64,000 bases of DNA from Olivibacter sp. XZL3 (GTDB lineage: Bacteria; Bacteroidota; Bacteroidia; Sphingobacteriales; Sphingobacteriaceae): positions 186,001 through 250,000 of the forward strand of contig NZ_SBJH01000010.1 in the NCBI RefSeq assembly GCF_004368405.1. Direction: 5' to 3'. Numbering within the stretch: position 1 is the stretch's first letter; every line of letters begins with the position of its first letter. Of the stretch, positions 27,134 through 36,080 are shown piece after piece. Position numbers and translations under genes: made by a program. Below the pieces are notes generated by a model, which was given only the letters and a program-made list of their open reading frames with translations, made no database searches and had not been told where the DNA came from.

Positions 27134-28010
27134 CTAAAACTTTCTTCTTTAGGTAATTATCCCGAAATTCGGAAGGCGTATATTTTTTACTTTTCTTGAA
27201 AAGTCGGTTAAAGTTTGAGACATTATTAAAACCACATTCGTAGCAAATTTCCGCCACGGTCATTCTGGATTCGATCAATAGCCGGGTGGCATGCCCCAAC
27301 CGGATTTCAATGATGTAATCCGTAAGTGAGCGCCCTGTTCGCAATTTAAAGAAGCGACTAAAAGCAACCGGAGACATCCCAGTTAAATCCGCCATTTGAT
27401 GCAAGCGTATATCCTTCTTATAGTTTTCATGCACATAATGTTGAACCTTCTTTATCCTACGACTGCTGTTATCAATGGTTACCTGCGCAAAGGAAGTGCT
27501 CGACAAGCGTTTGGCGGTGTCGGTAAAAGCCGATAATTCATGCAGAATGGTGAGAAATCTTATTACCGTATAAAAGCCTTGTTCGCCATGGGCAATTGTA
27601 TCTAATAAATGGTATACTTTCATAATCGCTTTCAGCGGAAAAGAAATGCCGTTCTGCGCTTTTTCGAGCATATCTTTAATACGGTTAAATTGATTTTTCT
27701 GAAGAAAGTTACTGAAAAATAGATCTGGTGAAAATTGGATCGTAATCTCCCGTACATTCGTCAGCTCACAATTATTCTGCAGCCAGGCGTGTTCCAGGTC
27801 TTTTCCCGTGATAAGAACCAAATCGTAATTCCCTATAATTTCGATGGAGTCGCCAACAATACGTTTAATCCCCGCGGCGCGTTCTATAAAGTTAAGTTCG
27901 TATTCTTGGTGACTATGTATAGGATAAGTAAACTCACTTTTCACCCGATCGGCTATATAAAGACAATCTTTCGGTGAAAGCGGTGTAATCTCGCGTAATA
28001 TAGAAGACAT
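27129..28010 (-). CDS. AraC-family transcriptional regulator
   Basis: A 293-aa regulator. The N-terminal half is cupin-like (FTYPIHSHQEYELNFIERAAG), a probable sugar-sensing domain. The C-terminal ~100 residues hold two helix-turn-helix motifs (IRLHQMADLTGMSPVAFSRF and VAEICYECGFNNVSNFNRLF). It converges on the SusCD operon and is the best candidate for its activator. Effector unknown. Confidence 0.9.
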   Translation of the reverse strand: MSSILREITPLSPKDCLYIADRVKSEFTYPIHSHQEYELNFIERAAGIKRIVGDSIEIIGNYDLVLITGKDLEHAWLQNNCELTNVREITIQFSPDLFFSNFLQKNQFNRIKDMLEKAQNGISFPLKAIMKVYHLLDTIAHGEQGFYTVIRFLTILHELSAFTDTAKRLSSTSFAQVTIDNSSRRIKKVQHYVHENYKKDIRLHQMADLTGMSPVAFSRFFKLRTGRSLTDYIIEIRLGHATRLLIESRMTVAEICYECGFNNVSNFNRLFKKSKKYTPSEFRDNYLKKKVLV

Positions 28011-28170
28011 AAGTGTAGGTTTGTTGCTAAATTAAGTATAAAGTTCCGATACAGCAACGGTTTTAAGGCAGGAAACTGAATCGCCGGTTCAGCATCGCTG
28101 TAACCTTCAAACTCGAGATAAGGTGTAAATCGGGACAAATCGTTAACTTAGCTACATAAAACGGCTCGCT

Positions 28171-28847
28171 ATGCTATTAGGGTCACCTACTTTTTATGTT
28201 ATTACGACCATTATCTGTCTGACTACCGGCTCTTGCGCTGAACGTTCAAAACACTACGAAGCAGCTCTGGCCGATACCTTAACGGCAATTTATCATAGCG
28301 ATCAAGGCATACGAACCCGATTTTTCGATACGGCGGATGAATTTGGCTGGCAAGCAGATACAACGATTAAGATCGGCCAGATGATGTGGTATCAAGACTC
28401 CTTAAACCTACTTTTTGTAGACAGTCTGTTAAATGCACGGGGCTGGCTGGGCGCGGAAGTGATTGGCGAACGGGGTAACCAAACACTTTTTCTGGTTATC
28501 CAACATGCCAATAACAGTATCAGAGCGCGTTATCTACCGCTTATGCGCGAGGCAGTAACAGAAGGGAAGGCTCAAATGAGTGATTTAGCGCTCCTGGAAG
28601 ATCGCGTCGCTTTAGCCAAGGTAGAAAGCAAATCTATGGAAGTCAGATCGAATCCGATGGAAAGGGGCACACTTTTGTCGCTCCTATGATAGCCCCCGAC
28701 CAAGTGGATCAACGGCGGAAGGCCGCGGGACTAAACTCCATGAGCGAAAACCTTAAACGCTTTAATATGGAGTGGGACGTCGAAACCTATAAACGAATGT
28801 TGCCTCAATATGAAAGCTGGATGCAGAATATGAGACAAATCGACTAA
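28171..28847 (+). pseudogene. DUF6624-like lipoprotein, broken by a one-base deletion
   Basis: The first frame runs 28171-28689 and gives a lipoprotein-like start (TTGSC, Cys22) and the family-like segment IRARYLPLMREAV. After LAK near 28620 the similarity jumps to another frame, GRKQIYGSQIESDG, and continues through FVAPMIAPDQVDQRR and LKRFNMEWDVETYKR to TAA at 28845-28847. One extra G in the GG at 28620-28621 restores a single frame of about 225 aa. No slippery heptamer supports programmed frameshifting. Function unknown; DUF6624 is a Bacteroidota-typical label that I give with moderate certainty. Confidence 0.7.
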
Positions 28848-29066
28848 AACTTGACACGACTATGCTAAATCGGATTAGCTAGGAGCATTAATTTTACCCG
28901 CAGCATATATTAACTCATTGTAACACCAATTATCGAATGAAACCTGCATACATTGCCATAAACAAAATGATAAAAATAATTTATGCAAGCTTCATCGCCA
29001 TTAAAACCGCCGAAGGCAGCATGAATGCCTTAAAAGTAAAAAAGTATGAATAAACAATTTATTCTG

Positions 29067-31559
29067 ATGAAAAAATTCAAAAAACTGAAGGTTTGGGGCT
29101 TGCTGGCTTGTTTTTTTACCATAGGCCAAGCCCAAGCGCAGGATAGAAAAGCCCCCGCTTACCCACTTATTACACACAATCCGAATTTTAGTATCTGGTC
29201 GACTACCGATCAGCTGAACGCTTCTACCACCAAACACTGGACAGAAGCCGACCATTCCCTGTTAGGGTTGATCAACGTAGATGGTACGATCTATCGTTTT
29301 CTGGGCAAAGAAGAACCTCGCTACGAAACCGTCCTTAACACATCCGACGAAGAAACCTATACCGTACAGTATACGGAAACCGAGCCGGAAGGCGAGTGGA
29401 CTTCCCCCGGTTATGCTGCAAGCAACTGGGAATCAGGTTCAGCACCTATTGGTGATGACGAAAAGAACGTAAAGACCCTTTGGAAATCAAATGATATCTG
29501 GGTAAGGCGTACTTTCCAGATCAGCAATCCGGCTAACATCGACGAGCTTTTATTAAAATTGAACCACGACGATAATGTTCAGGTGTTCTTAAATGGCAAA
29601 CAGGTGTACGAGAAAACCGGGTGGACTAACAACTTTCAATATTTGCCTATTAACAAAGCGGATTTGAAGAAAGGCGAAAACCTGATCGCTATTCACCTGG
29701 CAAATACCGCCGGAGGCCGCTTCCTGGATTTTGGTTTAGTAGATAAACGCAAAGAAACCGGTCCGAAAATTCAAACGGCCCTGCAAAAAAAGGTAGAGGT
29801 TACGGCCACACAAACAATATACAAGTTTGAAGCCGGCAAGGTAAATTTGAAGCTGACTTTTACCTCGCCACTGTTATTGGACGATCTCAGTTTGTTGTCG
29901 CGGCCCGTATCTTACATCACGTACAGTGTAAGCGCCAATGATGATAAAGATCACGCGGTGAAAGTATTCTTGGGCGCATCGTCAAACATTGCGGTCTATC
30001 GGCCCTCGCAGGAGGTGACCGCCCAAAAGTATACGACCGATCAATTATCCATCCTCAAAACCGGTACCGTTGAGCAGCCTATTCTGCAAAAAGCCGCCGA
30101 TGACATGCGTATCGACTGGGGATACTTCTACGTCGCTGCGCCAAAAGAGAATGGTGTAGAACAGTTTATAAGTCCGGCCACAGCGGCTGTTGACGCCTTC
30201 AGAAAAGGCACTGCCTCTTCTATCACGTCGAAAGGCAAATCACTATCGTTGAATACCGTGATCCCTTTTGGTAAGGTTGGTAAGACCGAAGTAGCGCGTT
30301 TTATGGAGCTGGGCTATGATGAGATCTATGCGATCCAATATTTTGAAAACAATCTCAGACCCTGGTGGAACAACTCGGGCAAGGAAACCATCGAGAAGCA
30401 ACTCGATGATGCCGCAGCTGATTACCAATCTGTTATGAGTAAATGTGCCGCATTTGACAAAGAGGTGTATGCCGAAGCTCTTAAATCGGGCGGTAAAGAC
30501 TATGCACATCTGTGCGTGCTGGCCTATCGTCAAAGCATTGCTGCACACACCTTGGTTCAGAGTCCGCAAGGCGAACTCTTATGGCTGTCTAAAGAGAATA
30601 ACAGTGGCGGATTCATTAATACCGTGGACGTAACGTATCCATCAGCGCCCTTATATCTGATCTATAATCCCGAGCTACTACAAGGCATGTTAAACGGTAT
30701 TTTCTACTTCAGCGAAAGCGGTAAATACCCCCATCCATGGGCCGCACATGACTTAGGTACCTATCCATTGGCCAACGGCCAAACCTATGGTGAGCCCATG
30801 CCGGTAGAAGAGTCGGGCAACATGATCATTTTAACGGCGGCCATCACGAAAGTACAGAACAATGGCAATTATGCTAAAAAGCACTGGGAAACCCTTTCCA
30901 AATGGGTCGATTACCTCACGAAAGAAGGCTTTGATCCTAAAACCCAGTTATGTACCGACGATTTTGCCGGTCACCTCGCCCGCAACGCCAATTTATCGGT
31001 AAAAGCCATTGTAGGCATTGCCTGCTACGCACAAATAGCCGAGATCTTGGGAGAAACAGAAACCGCTAAGAAATACCGTGCCATTGCCGAGAATATGGTG
31101 CCAAAATGGATGGAGATGGCCAATGCCGGCGACCATTATGCGCTCACGTTCGACGATAAAAACACCTGGAGCCAGAAATACAATTTGGTTTGGGATAAGG
31201 TATTAGGGCTCGACCTGTTTCCGCAAAAAGTATACGATACCGAAACGAAGTATTACCTCACCAAGCAAAACAAATTCGGCATCCCATTGGATAGCAGAAA
31301 AGCCTATACAAAGAACGACTGGATTTTGTGGACAGCAAGCTTTGCACCTAGTCGGGAGGAATTCGAAGCGTTAGTGAAACCCGTTTACCAACATGCAATT
31401 GAGACTGCATCGCGTGTTCCCTTGAACGACTTTTATGATACAAATACCGGTATCCGCGAGAATTTCAAAGCGCGCAGCGTAGTAGGTGGTTTCTACATGA
31501 AACTCTTAGCCGATAAGCTCCACGGCAAATCATCCTTCGAAGTAGTGGAGAAGCGATAA
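29067..31559 (+). CDS. Secreted glutaminase-A-like protein (DUF4965/DUF1793 type)
   Basis: An 830-aa exported protein from the ATG at 29067, with a signal ending at GQAQAQ. The N-terminal part (PAYPLITHNPNFSIWSTTD) and the long C-terminal alpha-barrel (YALTFDDKNTWSQKYNLVWD, GIPLDSRKAYTKNDW) are typical of the DUF4964/5127/4965/1793 family related to fungal glutaminase A. At about residues 110-225 a galactose-binding-like beta-sandwich (RTFQISNPANIDELLLKLNH) is inserted. The true substrate in Bacteroidota is uncertain; many members sit near glycan loci, so a glycan or glycopeptide role is possible. Confidence 0.85.
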   Translation: MKKFKKLKVWGLLACFFTIGQAQAQDRKAPAYPLITHNPNFSIWSTTDQLNASTTKHWTEADHSLLGLINVDGTIYRFLGKEEPRYETVLNTSDEETYTVQYTETEPEGEWTSPGYAASNWESGSAPIGDDEKNVKTLWKSNDIWVRRTFQISNPANIDELLLKLNHDDNVQVFLNGKQVYEKTGWTNNFQYLPINKADLKKGENLIAIHLANTAGGRFLDFGLVDKRKETGPKIQTALQKKVEVTATQTIYKFEAGKVNLKLTFTSPLLLDDLSLLSRPVSYITYSVSANDDKDHAVKVFLGASSNIAVYRPSQEVTAQKYTTDQLSILKTGTVEQPILQKAADDMRIDWGYFYVAAPKENGVEQFISPATAAVDAFRKGTASSITSKGKSLSLNTVIPFGKVGKTEVARFMELGYDEIYAIQYFENNLRPWWNNSGKETIEKQLDDAAADYQSVMSKCAAFDKEVYAEALKSGGKDYAHLCVLAYRQSIAAHTLVQSPQGELLWLSKENNSGGFINTVDVTYPSAPLYLIYNPELLQGMLNGIFYFSESGKYPHPWAAHDLGTYPLANGQTYGEPMPVEESGNMIILTAAITKVQNNGNYAKKHWETLSKWVDYLTKEGFDPKTQLCTDDFAGHLARNANLSVKAIVGIACYAQIAEILGETETAKKYRAIAENMVPKWMEMANAGDHYALTFDDKNTWSQKYNLVWDKVLGLDLFPQKVYDTETKYYLTKQNKFGIPLDSRKAYTKNDWILWTASFAPSREEFEALVKPVYQHAIETASRVPLNDFYDTNTGIRENFKARSVVGGFYMKLLADKLHGKSSFEVVEKR

Positions 31560-31579
31560 AAAGGTGATAACAATAGGGT

Positions 31580-31613
31580 AAAAGTAAAGGCTTAATTCCG
31601 TGCCTTTACTTTT
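31580..31613. terminator. Bidirectional terminator
   Basis: A perfect 12-bp stem (31580-31591 with 31602-31613) with a 10-nt loop between converging genes. It has TTTT on the plus side and, read in reverse, also TTTT. Confidence 0.85.
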
Positions 31614-31623
31614 ATCTTTAAGC

Positions 31624-31950
31624 TTACATCGCCCTGCATTCAGCGGCACATTGTTTACACATATCCGCGCATTCTTTGCAGTGCTCGGTATCGTGCTTAG
31701 CGCATTCGTTGCTGCATTCTTCACATATATCCGCGCAAATACGGCATATATCTTTTGCTTTATCGCTGCCCAAGCTCATAAGTTGGGCTGCGGCGTAACA
31801 GATAGCTGCACATTGCATGTCCAGTTCAATACATCGTGCCATCATTTTAATATGCTCTTCCTTGGTGCAGGAAGACGCACAATGATTACAGATTGCAGCA
31901 CACCTGAGGCACGCTTCAATACATTTCTGATACTCATGGTAACCGTTCAT
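31624..31950 (-). CDS. Four-helix-bundle copper-storage protein (Csp/DUF326)
   Basis: A 108-aa protein with about 17 cysteines spread through four amphipathic helices in CxxC/CxxxC spacing (CIEACLRCAAICNHC, CRICADICEECSNEC). This matches Csp proteins, which hold many Cu(I) ions inside the bundle. No signal peptide is present, so it is the cytosolic Csp3-like type. It is monocistronic and no copper exporter is adjacent. Confidence 0.92.
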   Translation of the reverse strand: MNGYHEYQKCIEACLRCAAICNHCASSCTKEEHIKMMARCIELDMQCAAICYAAAQLMSLGSDKAKDICRICADICEECSNECAKHDTEHCKECADMCKQCAAECRAM

Positions 31951-32144
31951 AATTAGCTGTTTTGAAGGTTAGAAATGAAAATTAGTGTTAATTCAGCCGC
32001 TTTTTGCAGTAATAAACGGCATTGTTTTTTTATACGTTACAACTTCCGAGTGACGTTATTTTGTTATTTTCTGGGTTTAACAGCGTGGTTCTAAATCTGT
32101 TTAGAATTTTTGCAAATTGGTTAATTGCTGACAGGTAAAAAATA

Positions 32145-32164
32145 CATGTTTAACCATGTTTAAC
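32145..32164. repeat. Tandem 10-bp direct repeat
   Basis: CATGTTTAAC occurs twice head to tail in the gap between the Csp gene and the Nudix gene, just past the Nudix stop. It could be a regulator site for Csp, but it is about 200 bp from that start. Confidence 0.35.
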
Positions 32165-32172
32165 CGCAAACG

Positions 32173-32565
32173 CTAAACAGCACGGTATTTAGCTAATAAC
32201 TCCTTTACAATGGGGATGTCCGCATCAGCCCAGTCGTATTGGAGCAAATCATCAATCGCTACCCAAATGGCTTGCGCATGTTCTGTCGGCCGAAGATCAC
32301 CTCCTATAAAAAGACAAACAAAAGGGTACAAGGTGAGGGTGCCGTCCGGATAGCTATGTGTCACGGGTGTATAGGCTTCCAGTACCCTTATATCAATCAG
32401 CAATTCCTCCTTAATTTCCCGCACAATACAATGTGCTAAAGATTCTCCCGACTCCACCTTCCCACCGGGAAATTCCCACTTCAGCGGCAGGCGCATCTTT
32501 TCTGAACGTTGGCAGATCAAGACCTGATTGTTTTTTATAATGATGGCACAGGTAACATGTAACAT
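32173..32565 (-). CDS. MutT-like Nudix hydrolase
   Basis: A 130-aa Nudix protein. The Nudix box reads GGKVESGE...REIKEEL (about residues 35-55), with the metal-binding REUxEE glutamates intact and Leu at the usual Gly near the end of the box. It resembles (deoxy)nucleoside triphosphate pyrophosphohydrolases of the MutT/8-oxo-dGTP type, which clean oxidised nucleotides. It is a single gene. Confidence 0.88.
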   Translation of the reverse strand: MLHVTCAIIIKNNQVLICQRSEKMRLPLKWEFPGGKVESGESLAHCIVREIKEELLIDIRVLEAYTPVTHSYPDGTLTLYPFVCLFIGGDLRPTEHAQAIWVAIDDLLQYDWADADIPIVKELLAKYRAV

Positions 32566-32737
32566 AGCGATGAGCGAATATAAGACTAATTAGGGTAAAT
32601 AATACATGGTGTACATGGATATGCACGTACTTTCATTCCGAAGCGAGCTAAATAAATGCATTTATTTAAATTAGGTAGCCGTTTTTCTTACTTCATTTCC
32701 TAAATTGCGCGCCGAGAAAAAAGACAATTTACATTTT

Positions 32738-33877
32738 ATGCAAAAAATCTCTTCTGCTGCGTTTGCAGACACTAAACCGCATTATGTTCTTCTTGACGGA
32801 TTGAGAGGCGTGGCGGCTCTGATGGTGATTTGGTATCATATATTCGAAGGCTTTGCCACGAGCCCCATAGACCAAGGATTCAATCACGGATATTTGGCGG
32901 TCGATTTCTTCTTTATTCTCTCGGGCTTCGTTATAGGCTACGCTTATGACGACCGTTGGAAAACGATGACGACCAAAGACTTTTTTAAACGCAGACTAAT
33001 CCGATTACATCCCATGGTGGTTATGGGCGCCGTTTTGGGTGCCGTTACCTTTTATATACAAGGTTGTGAAAAATGGGATGGATCTAAAGTTTCCTTATCC
33101 ATGTTGATGGTGGCTTTGCTCATCAATCTTTTCTTGATTCCCGCTGCACCTGGCTCCGGCGCTGAAGTCCGCGGAAATGGCGAGATGTATCCGCTGAATG
33201 GCCCCAGTTGGTCCCTATTCTTCGAATACATTGGAAACATTCTTTATGCTTTGTTTATTCGTCGACTGTCTACAAAAGCACTGATGGTGTTGGTTCTGGT
33301 AGCAGGAATCGGATTGGCTTCTTTCGCTATATTCAATTTTTCCGATTATGGCCATTTAGGGGTAGGCTGGACACTGGCAGATCATAACCTAATCGGTGGT
33401 TTTCTGCGTTTGTTGTTTTCATTTTCGGTCGGAATATTAATGTCGCGCACCTTTAAACCAGTTCGGGTCAGAGGCGCTTTTTGGATATGTAGTTTATCCA
33501 TTGTTGTTTTGCTTTCTATACCCCATATTGGCGGAGAGGAAGCTCTCTGGATGAACGGTATCTATGATTCGCTATGTACCATTGTTATTTTTCCCATACT
33601 TGTCTATCTCGGCGCTTCGGGAAGTACTTCCGACAAAAAGCCTTCTAAAATCTGCAAATTCTTAGGGGATATCTCTTATCCGCTGTACATGGTACATTAC
33701 CCTTTTATGTACTTGTTTTACGCCTGGTTATGGAGCGAAGAACTCACATTCTCCCAAACATGGCCAATAACCTTGGTTCTGTTTTTCGGAAATATATTGT
33801 TAGCCTACCTCTGCCTCAAATTATATGATGAGCCGCTAAGAAAATGGCTGAGTAAGCTTTTTTTGATGAAGAGGTAG
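32738..33877 (+). CDS. Acyltransferase 3 (OafA/YrhL-type) membrane protein
   Basis: A 379-aa protein from the ATG at 32738 (an earlier ATG at 32705 is possible), with about ten helices. The catalytic-type motif LDGLRGVAALMVIWYHIFE and AVDFFFILSGFVIGY are diagnostic of acyltransferase family 3, which O-acylates sugars or antibiotics at the membrane. No polysaccharide biosynthesis gene lies near, so the acceptor is unknown. Confidence 0.92.
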   Translation: MQKISSAAFADTKPHYVLLDGLRGVAALMVIWYHIFEGFATSPIDQGFNHGYLAVDFFFILSGFVIGYAYDDRWKTMTTKDFFKRRLIRLHPMVVMGAVLGAVTFYIQGCEKWDGSKVSLSMLMVALLINLFLIPAAPGSGAEVRGNGEMYPLNGPSWSLFFEYIGNILYALFIRRLSTKALMVLVLVAGIGLASFAIFNFSDYGHLGVGWTLADHNLIGGFLRLLFSFSVGILMSRTFKPVRVRGAFWICSLSIVVLLSIPHIGGEEALWMNGIYDSLCTIVIFPILVYLGASGSTSDKKPSKICKFLGDISYPLYMVHYPFMYLFYAWLWSEELTFSQTWPITLVLFFGNILLAYLCLKLYDEPLRKWLSKLFLMKR

Positions 33878-33916
33878 GAATTGTTTTGGTACAGGGATTG
33901 TAAATGGGCCTTGTGC

Positions 33917-33924
33917 TAAGTTTG
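33917..33924 (+). promoter_or_regulatory. -7 element of the two-gene zeta-type locus
   Basis: TAAGTTTG matches TAnnTTTG, 24 bp before the ATG of the small gene. Confidence 0.4.
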
Positions 33925-33947
33925 TTTTAGGCAAATTATGAAGTCAA

Positions 33948-34199
33948 ATGGGAACGATTGAAGAATTAAAGACAGTAAGTAATTCTGTTGTCAGAAGATT
34001 GAGAAGACAAAAGCTTGAAAAAGGAAAGCCTTTTTTAATTTGGTCTAACAAATTGCCAAAAAACCAAAGCTATTTGGAATACCCTGATAACTCTATTAAA
34101 ATTGTGATGGTTTCGCCAGACTTAAAGTCTTCTACGGTCGTTCGCGAGCTGACAAAGCTACAAGAACAAGCCATCCGTAACGAATTAGACTTGTTTTAG
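33948..34199 (+). CDS. Small protein paired with a zeta-type kinase
   Basis: An 83-aa basic protein (SNSVVRRLRRQKLEKGKPF, ending NELDLF) with no recognised domain. Its TAG overlaps by one base the GTG that begins the zeta-type kinase remnant. The layout, small first gene coupled to a P-loop kinase, resembles a toxin-antitoxin pair, and by position this would be the antitoxin. It is not epsilon-like in sequence, so that role is inferred. This gene is intact while its partner is broken. Confidence 0.65.
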   Translation: MGTIEELKTVSNSVVRRLRRQKLEKGKPFLIWSNKLPKNQSYLEYPDNSIKIVMVSPDLKSSTVVRELTKLQEQAIRNELDLF

Positions 34200-34824
34200 T
34201 GCCGAGTCTGTACATTATCACTGGCTCAAATGGAGCGGGAAAATCTACAGTAGGGCCTGAATATCTTCCCGTAGCTATCCATAAGATTATCCTGTTTTTG
34301 ATGGGGACTTGCTCTACACCAAAAGATTAAAAGAGTTAATCCTGCTATTGTAAAATCTACTAAATATGCGCGACATGAGGCGTTAGACTATGTTGTAGAT
34401 CTATTTGAACACCAAACTTCGGCAGCATTGGCCAATAATTATCATTTTGTTTACGAAGGCATTTTACCAATAACGAAACTTGGAATAAACCTAAACATTT
34501 TAAAGCAGCTGGATACAAAATACATCTTCTCTTTTTTGACTTGGATAATCCAGAACTTTCGCAATTTAGGGTTACGGAAAGGTGACGGAAGGCGGGCATT
34601 ATGTTGATCCTGATACACTGCGTAATAATTTCTTTGGAAACCTGGAAAAATTAAACACTTACCACAAGCTGGTTGATGATATGACAATTGTTGATACCTC
34701 TCAAATTAATAATAAGATTTTATTCAGAAGTGTTGATCAGCGAGTAGAATTTGCTGCACCACGTCACGAACTACCGGAGTGGTTTACTCAATATCTTCTA
34801 GATATAGTGGCGTTAATTCCTTAA
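34199..34824 (+). pseudogene. Zeta-toxin-family kinase, disrupted by four one-base deletions
   Basis: Starting at GTG 34199, the frame gives SLYIITGSNGAGKSTVGPEY with a Walker A. It then shifts near 34285 (to DYPVFDGDLLYTKRLK), near 34335 (to NPAIVKSTKYARHEALDYV), near 34459 (to HFTNNETWNKPKHF through LSQFRVTER) and near 34582 (to VTEGGHYVDPDTLRNNFF through to the end). Joined, these make a continuous zeta-like protein of about 208 aa. Each break is a loss of one base; three are best repaired by one G, and the third (34459) by G or C. There are no stops apart from those produced by the shifts. Confidence 0.8.
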
Positions 34825-34885
34825 TGAAGTGTGTTGGACGTTTTAGGAAGTGAATGTTTTCACCGCCGGGCCGTAAACCGAACTT

Positions 34886-35484
34886 TTATCTCTCTTGACT
34901 ATATTGGTTATATAAGTGTACATACTTGGTGATGGTTTCTTCATTAAAAGAGCCGTCGTTATTGATACGGGCTATTAAATCAGTGGCTTCAGGCATCAGG
35001 CTAATCAATGTCGAACGTTTTTTTTAATTCTGATCAACGGGCCACCATCTTTCCGTACATATAAAAGATTTGATTTTCCACCATAACCACCAACCATTCT
35101 AGTAGGGCCGAATCCGCCTGTAAGAAACATTGCGTCTCCGGAATTTTGCTCATAGACAAATAAGTCTATTCGTCCTCGTTCTTTTAACCGGAGGAAAGTA
35201 GGTTGGTCCCCTGTTTTTATGATTACAGGAATGTTTGCTGCTTGTCTTTTATTTACATAGTAGCATTTAAGGTCGTGTACAGTATAAGTTTTAAACGATG
35301 TATCACCTGTTTGTTGGAACCGGATGCGTCGTTCCTTCTCGGATTTAACTCGCCCTTTTAAAGTGTCTCCCTGTGAGGTTACAATGTAATCGTCAGTTCT
35401 TGAAGGTTTTTGACCATAGACTAGTGGTGCCCAGCTTAGGCTTAATACAGCTAGAAAAAGATAGAGTAGCAAGTTAAACTGCAT
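34886..35484 (-). pseudogene. Secreted hypothetical protein, frame broken in a poly-A run
   Basis: The first frame (35005-35484) codes for 159 aa with a signal peptide ending LVYGQ and a beta-rich domain (DDYIVTSQGDTLKGRVKSE) seen in many uncharacterised Bacteroidota proteins. It ends ...IRIKKNVRH at TGA. One more A in the run of eight at 35018-35025 would carry it on in frame through LISLMPEATDLIARINNDG and YVHLYNQYSQER to the stop at 34886. That gives the usual C-terminal helix with a final YNxY-like motif. It may be a frameshift mutation or a homopolymer sequencing error. The function is unknown. Confidence 0.6.
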
Positions 35485-36080
35485 AATAAACTTAAAGTAA
35501 AAATATCTTTTTTTGAGAACATGCCTTGGCCGCTGTTCTTAAGGATGGCGTGGCGGGCCTATTAATACAAAAATAATAGATTATAAAAGACTTTAAAAAT
35601 TATTCAGCATAATTTAACCCATATTTGCTTTTCCTTTTTCACAGCGGCCTTTCTATGTACTTGGTCTGTCCACGGCAAGGTGACAGTGCTGCTTGCAGTT
35701 TCTATACTGTACTTACTCGTATTTTACATCTTTACAGTAAATTCCTCAAGCATTTTGCCATGTCTAATGAACGAACAGAATAATGAAATGACTCATAATT
35801 TACCAACGAAAGCCATTCAACATTATTTTAAGGAGTTAACGGATATTTCCGAAAGCGATTCGCTGCGATTGAAAAACTTCTGTAAATAGGTTAAGCGTGC
35901 TAGGTTCGGCGCCCACCGTATATTCTCGTTTACTCAAAAAGCAAAGTATAGCAGTGGAAGCAAGCCTACTTTAATAATCATCGCTAAAAAGCCTTTTTTT
36001 CTTTATATAGAAATGATTTAGTAGATTCGTGTCGACGAACCAATAAAAAACTATTCAATCCAGTTAATGTCACCTAGCGT
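35485..36080. other. Gene-poor region upstream of the sigma factor
   Basis: About 595 bp with no strong gene. It contains one weak ORF (35680-35889), AT-rich DNA, and a short dyad TTCGT-N4-ACGAA at 36026-36039 just upstream of the sigma-factor gene. No tRNA or repeat was seen. Confidence 0.5.
35680..35889 (+). CDS. Doubtful small ORF or gene remnant
   Basis: An open frame of 69 codons. The last 40 residues (from ATG 35767) contain AIQHYFKELTDISESDSLRLKNFC, which faintly recalls the N-terminal helix of Crp/Fnr-type regulators of Bacteroidota. The frame then stops, and no effector or HTH domain follows. It may be a remnant, or not coding. Confidence 0.25.
   Translation: MTVLLAVSILYLLVFYIFTVNSSSILPCLMNEQNNEMTHNLPTKAIQHYFKELTDISESDSLRLKNFCK

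Noticed and set aside
28600-28640. Programmed ribosomal frameshift in the DUF6624-like gene
   Set aside because: No slippery heptamer or downstream structure is visible; a simple one-base deletion explains it.
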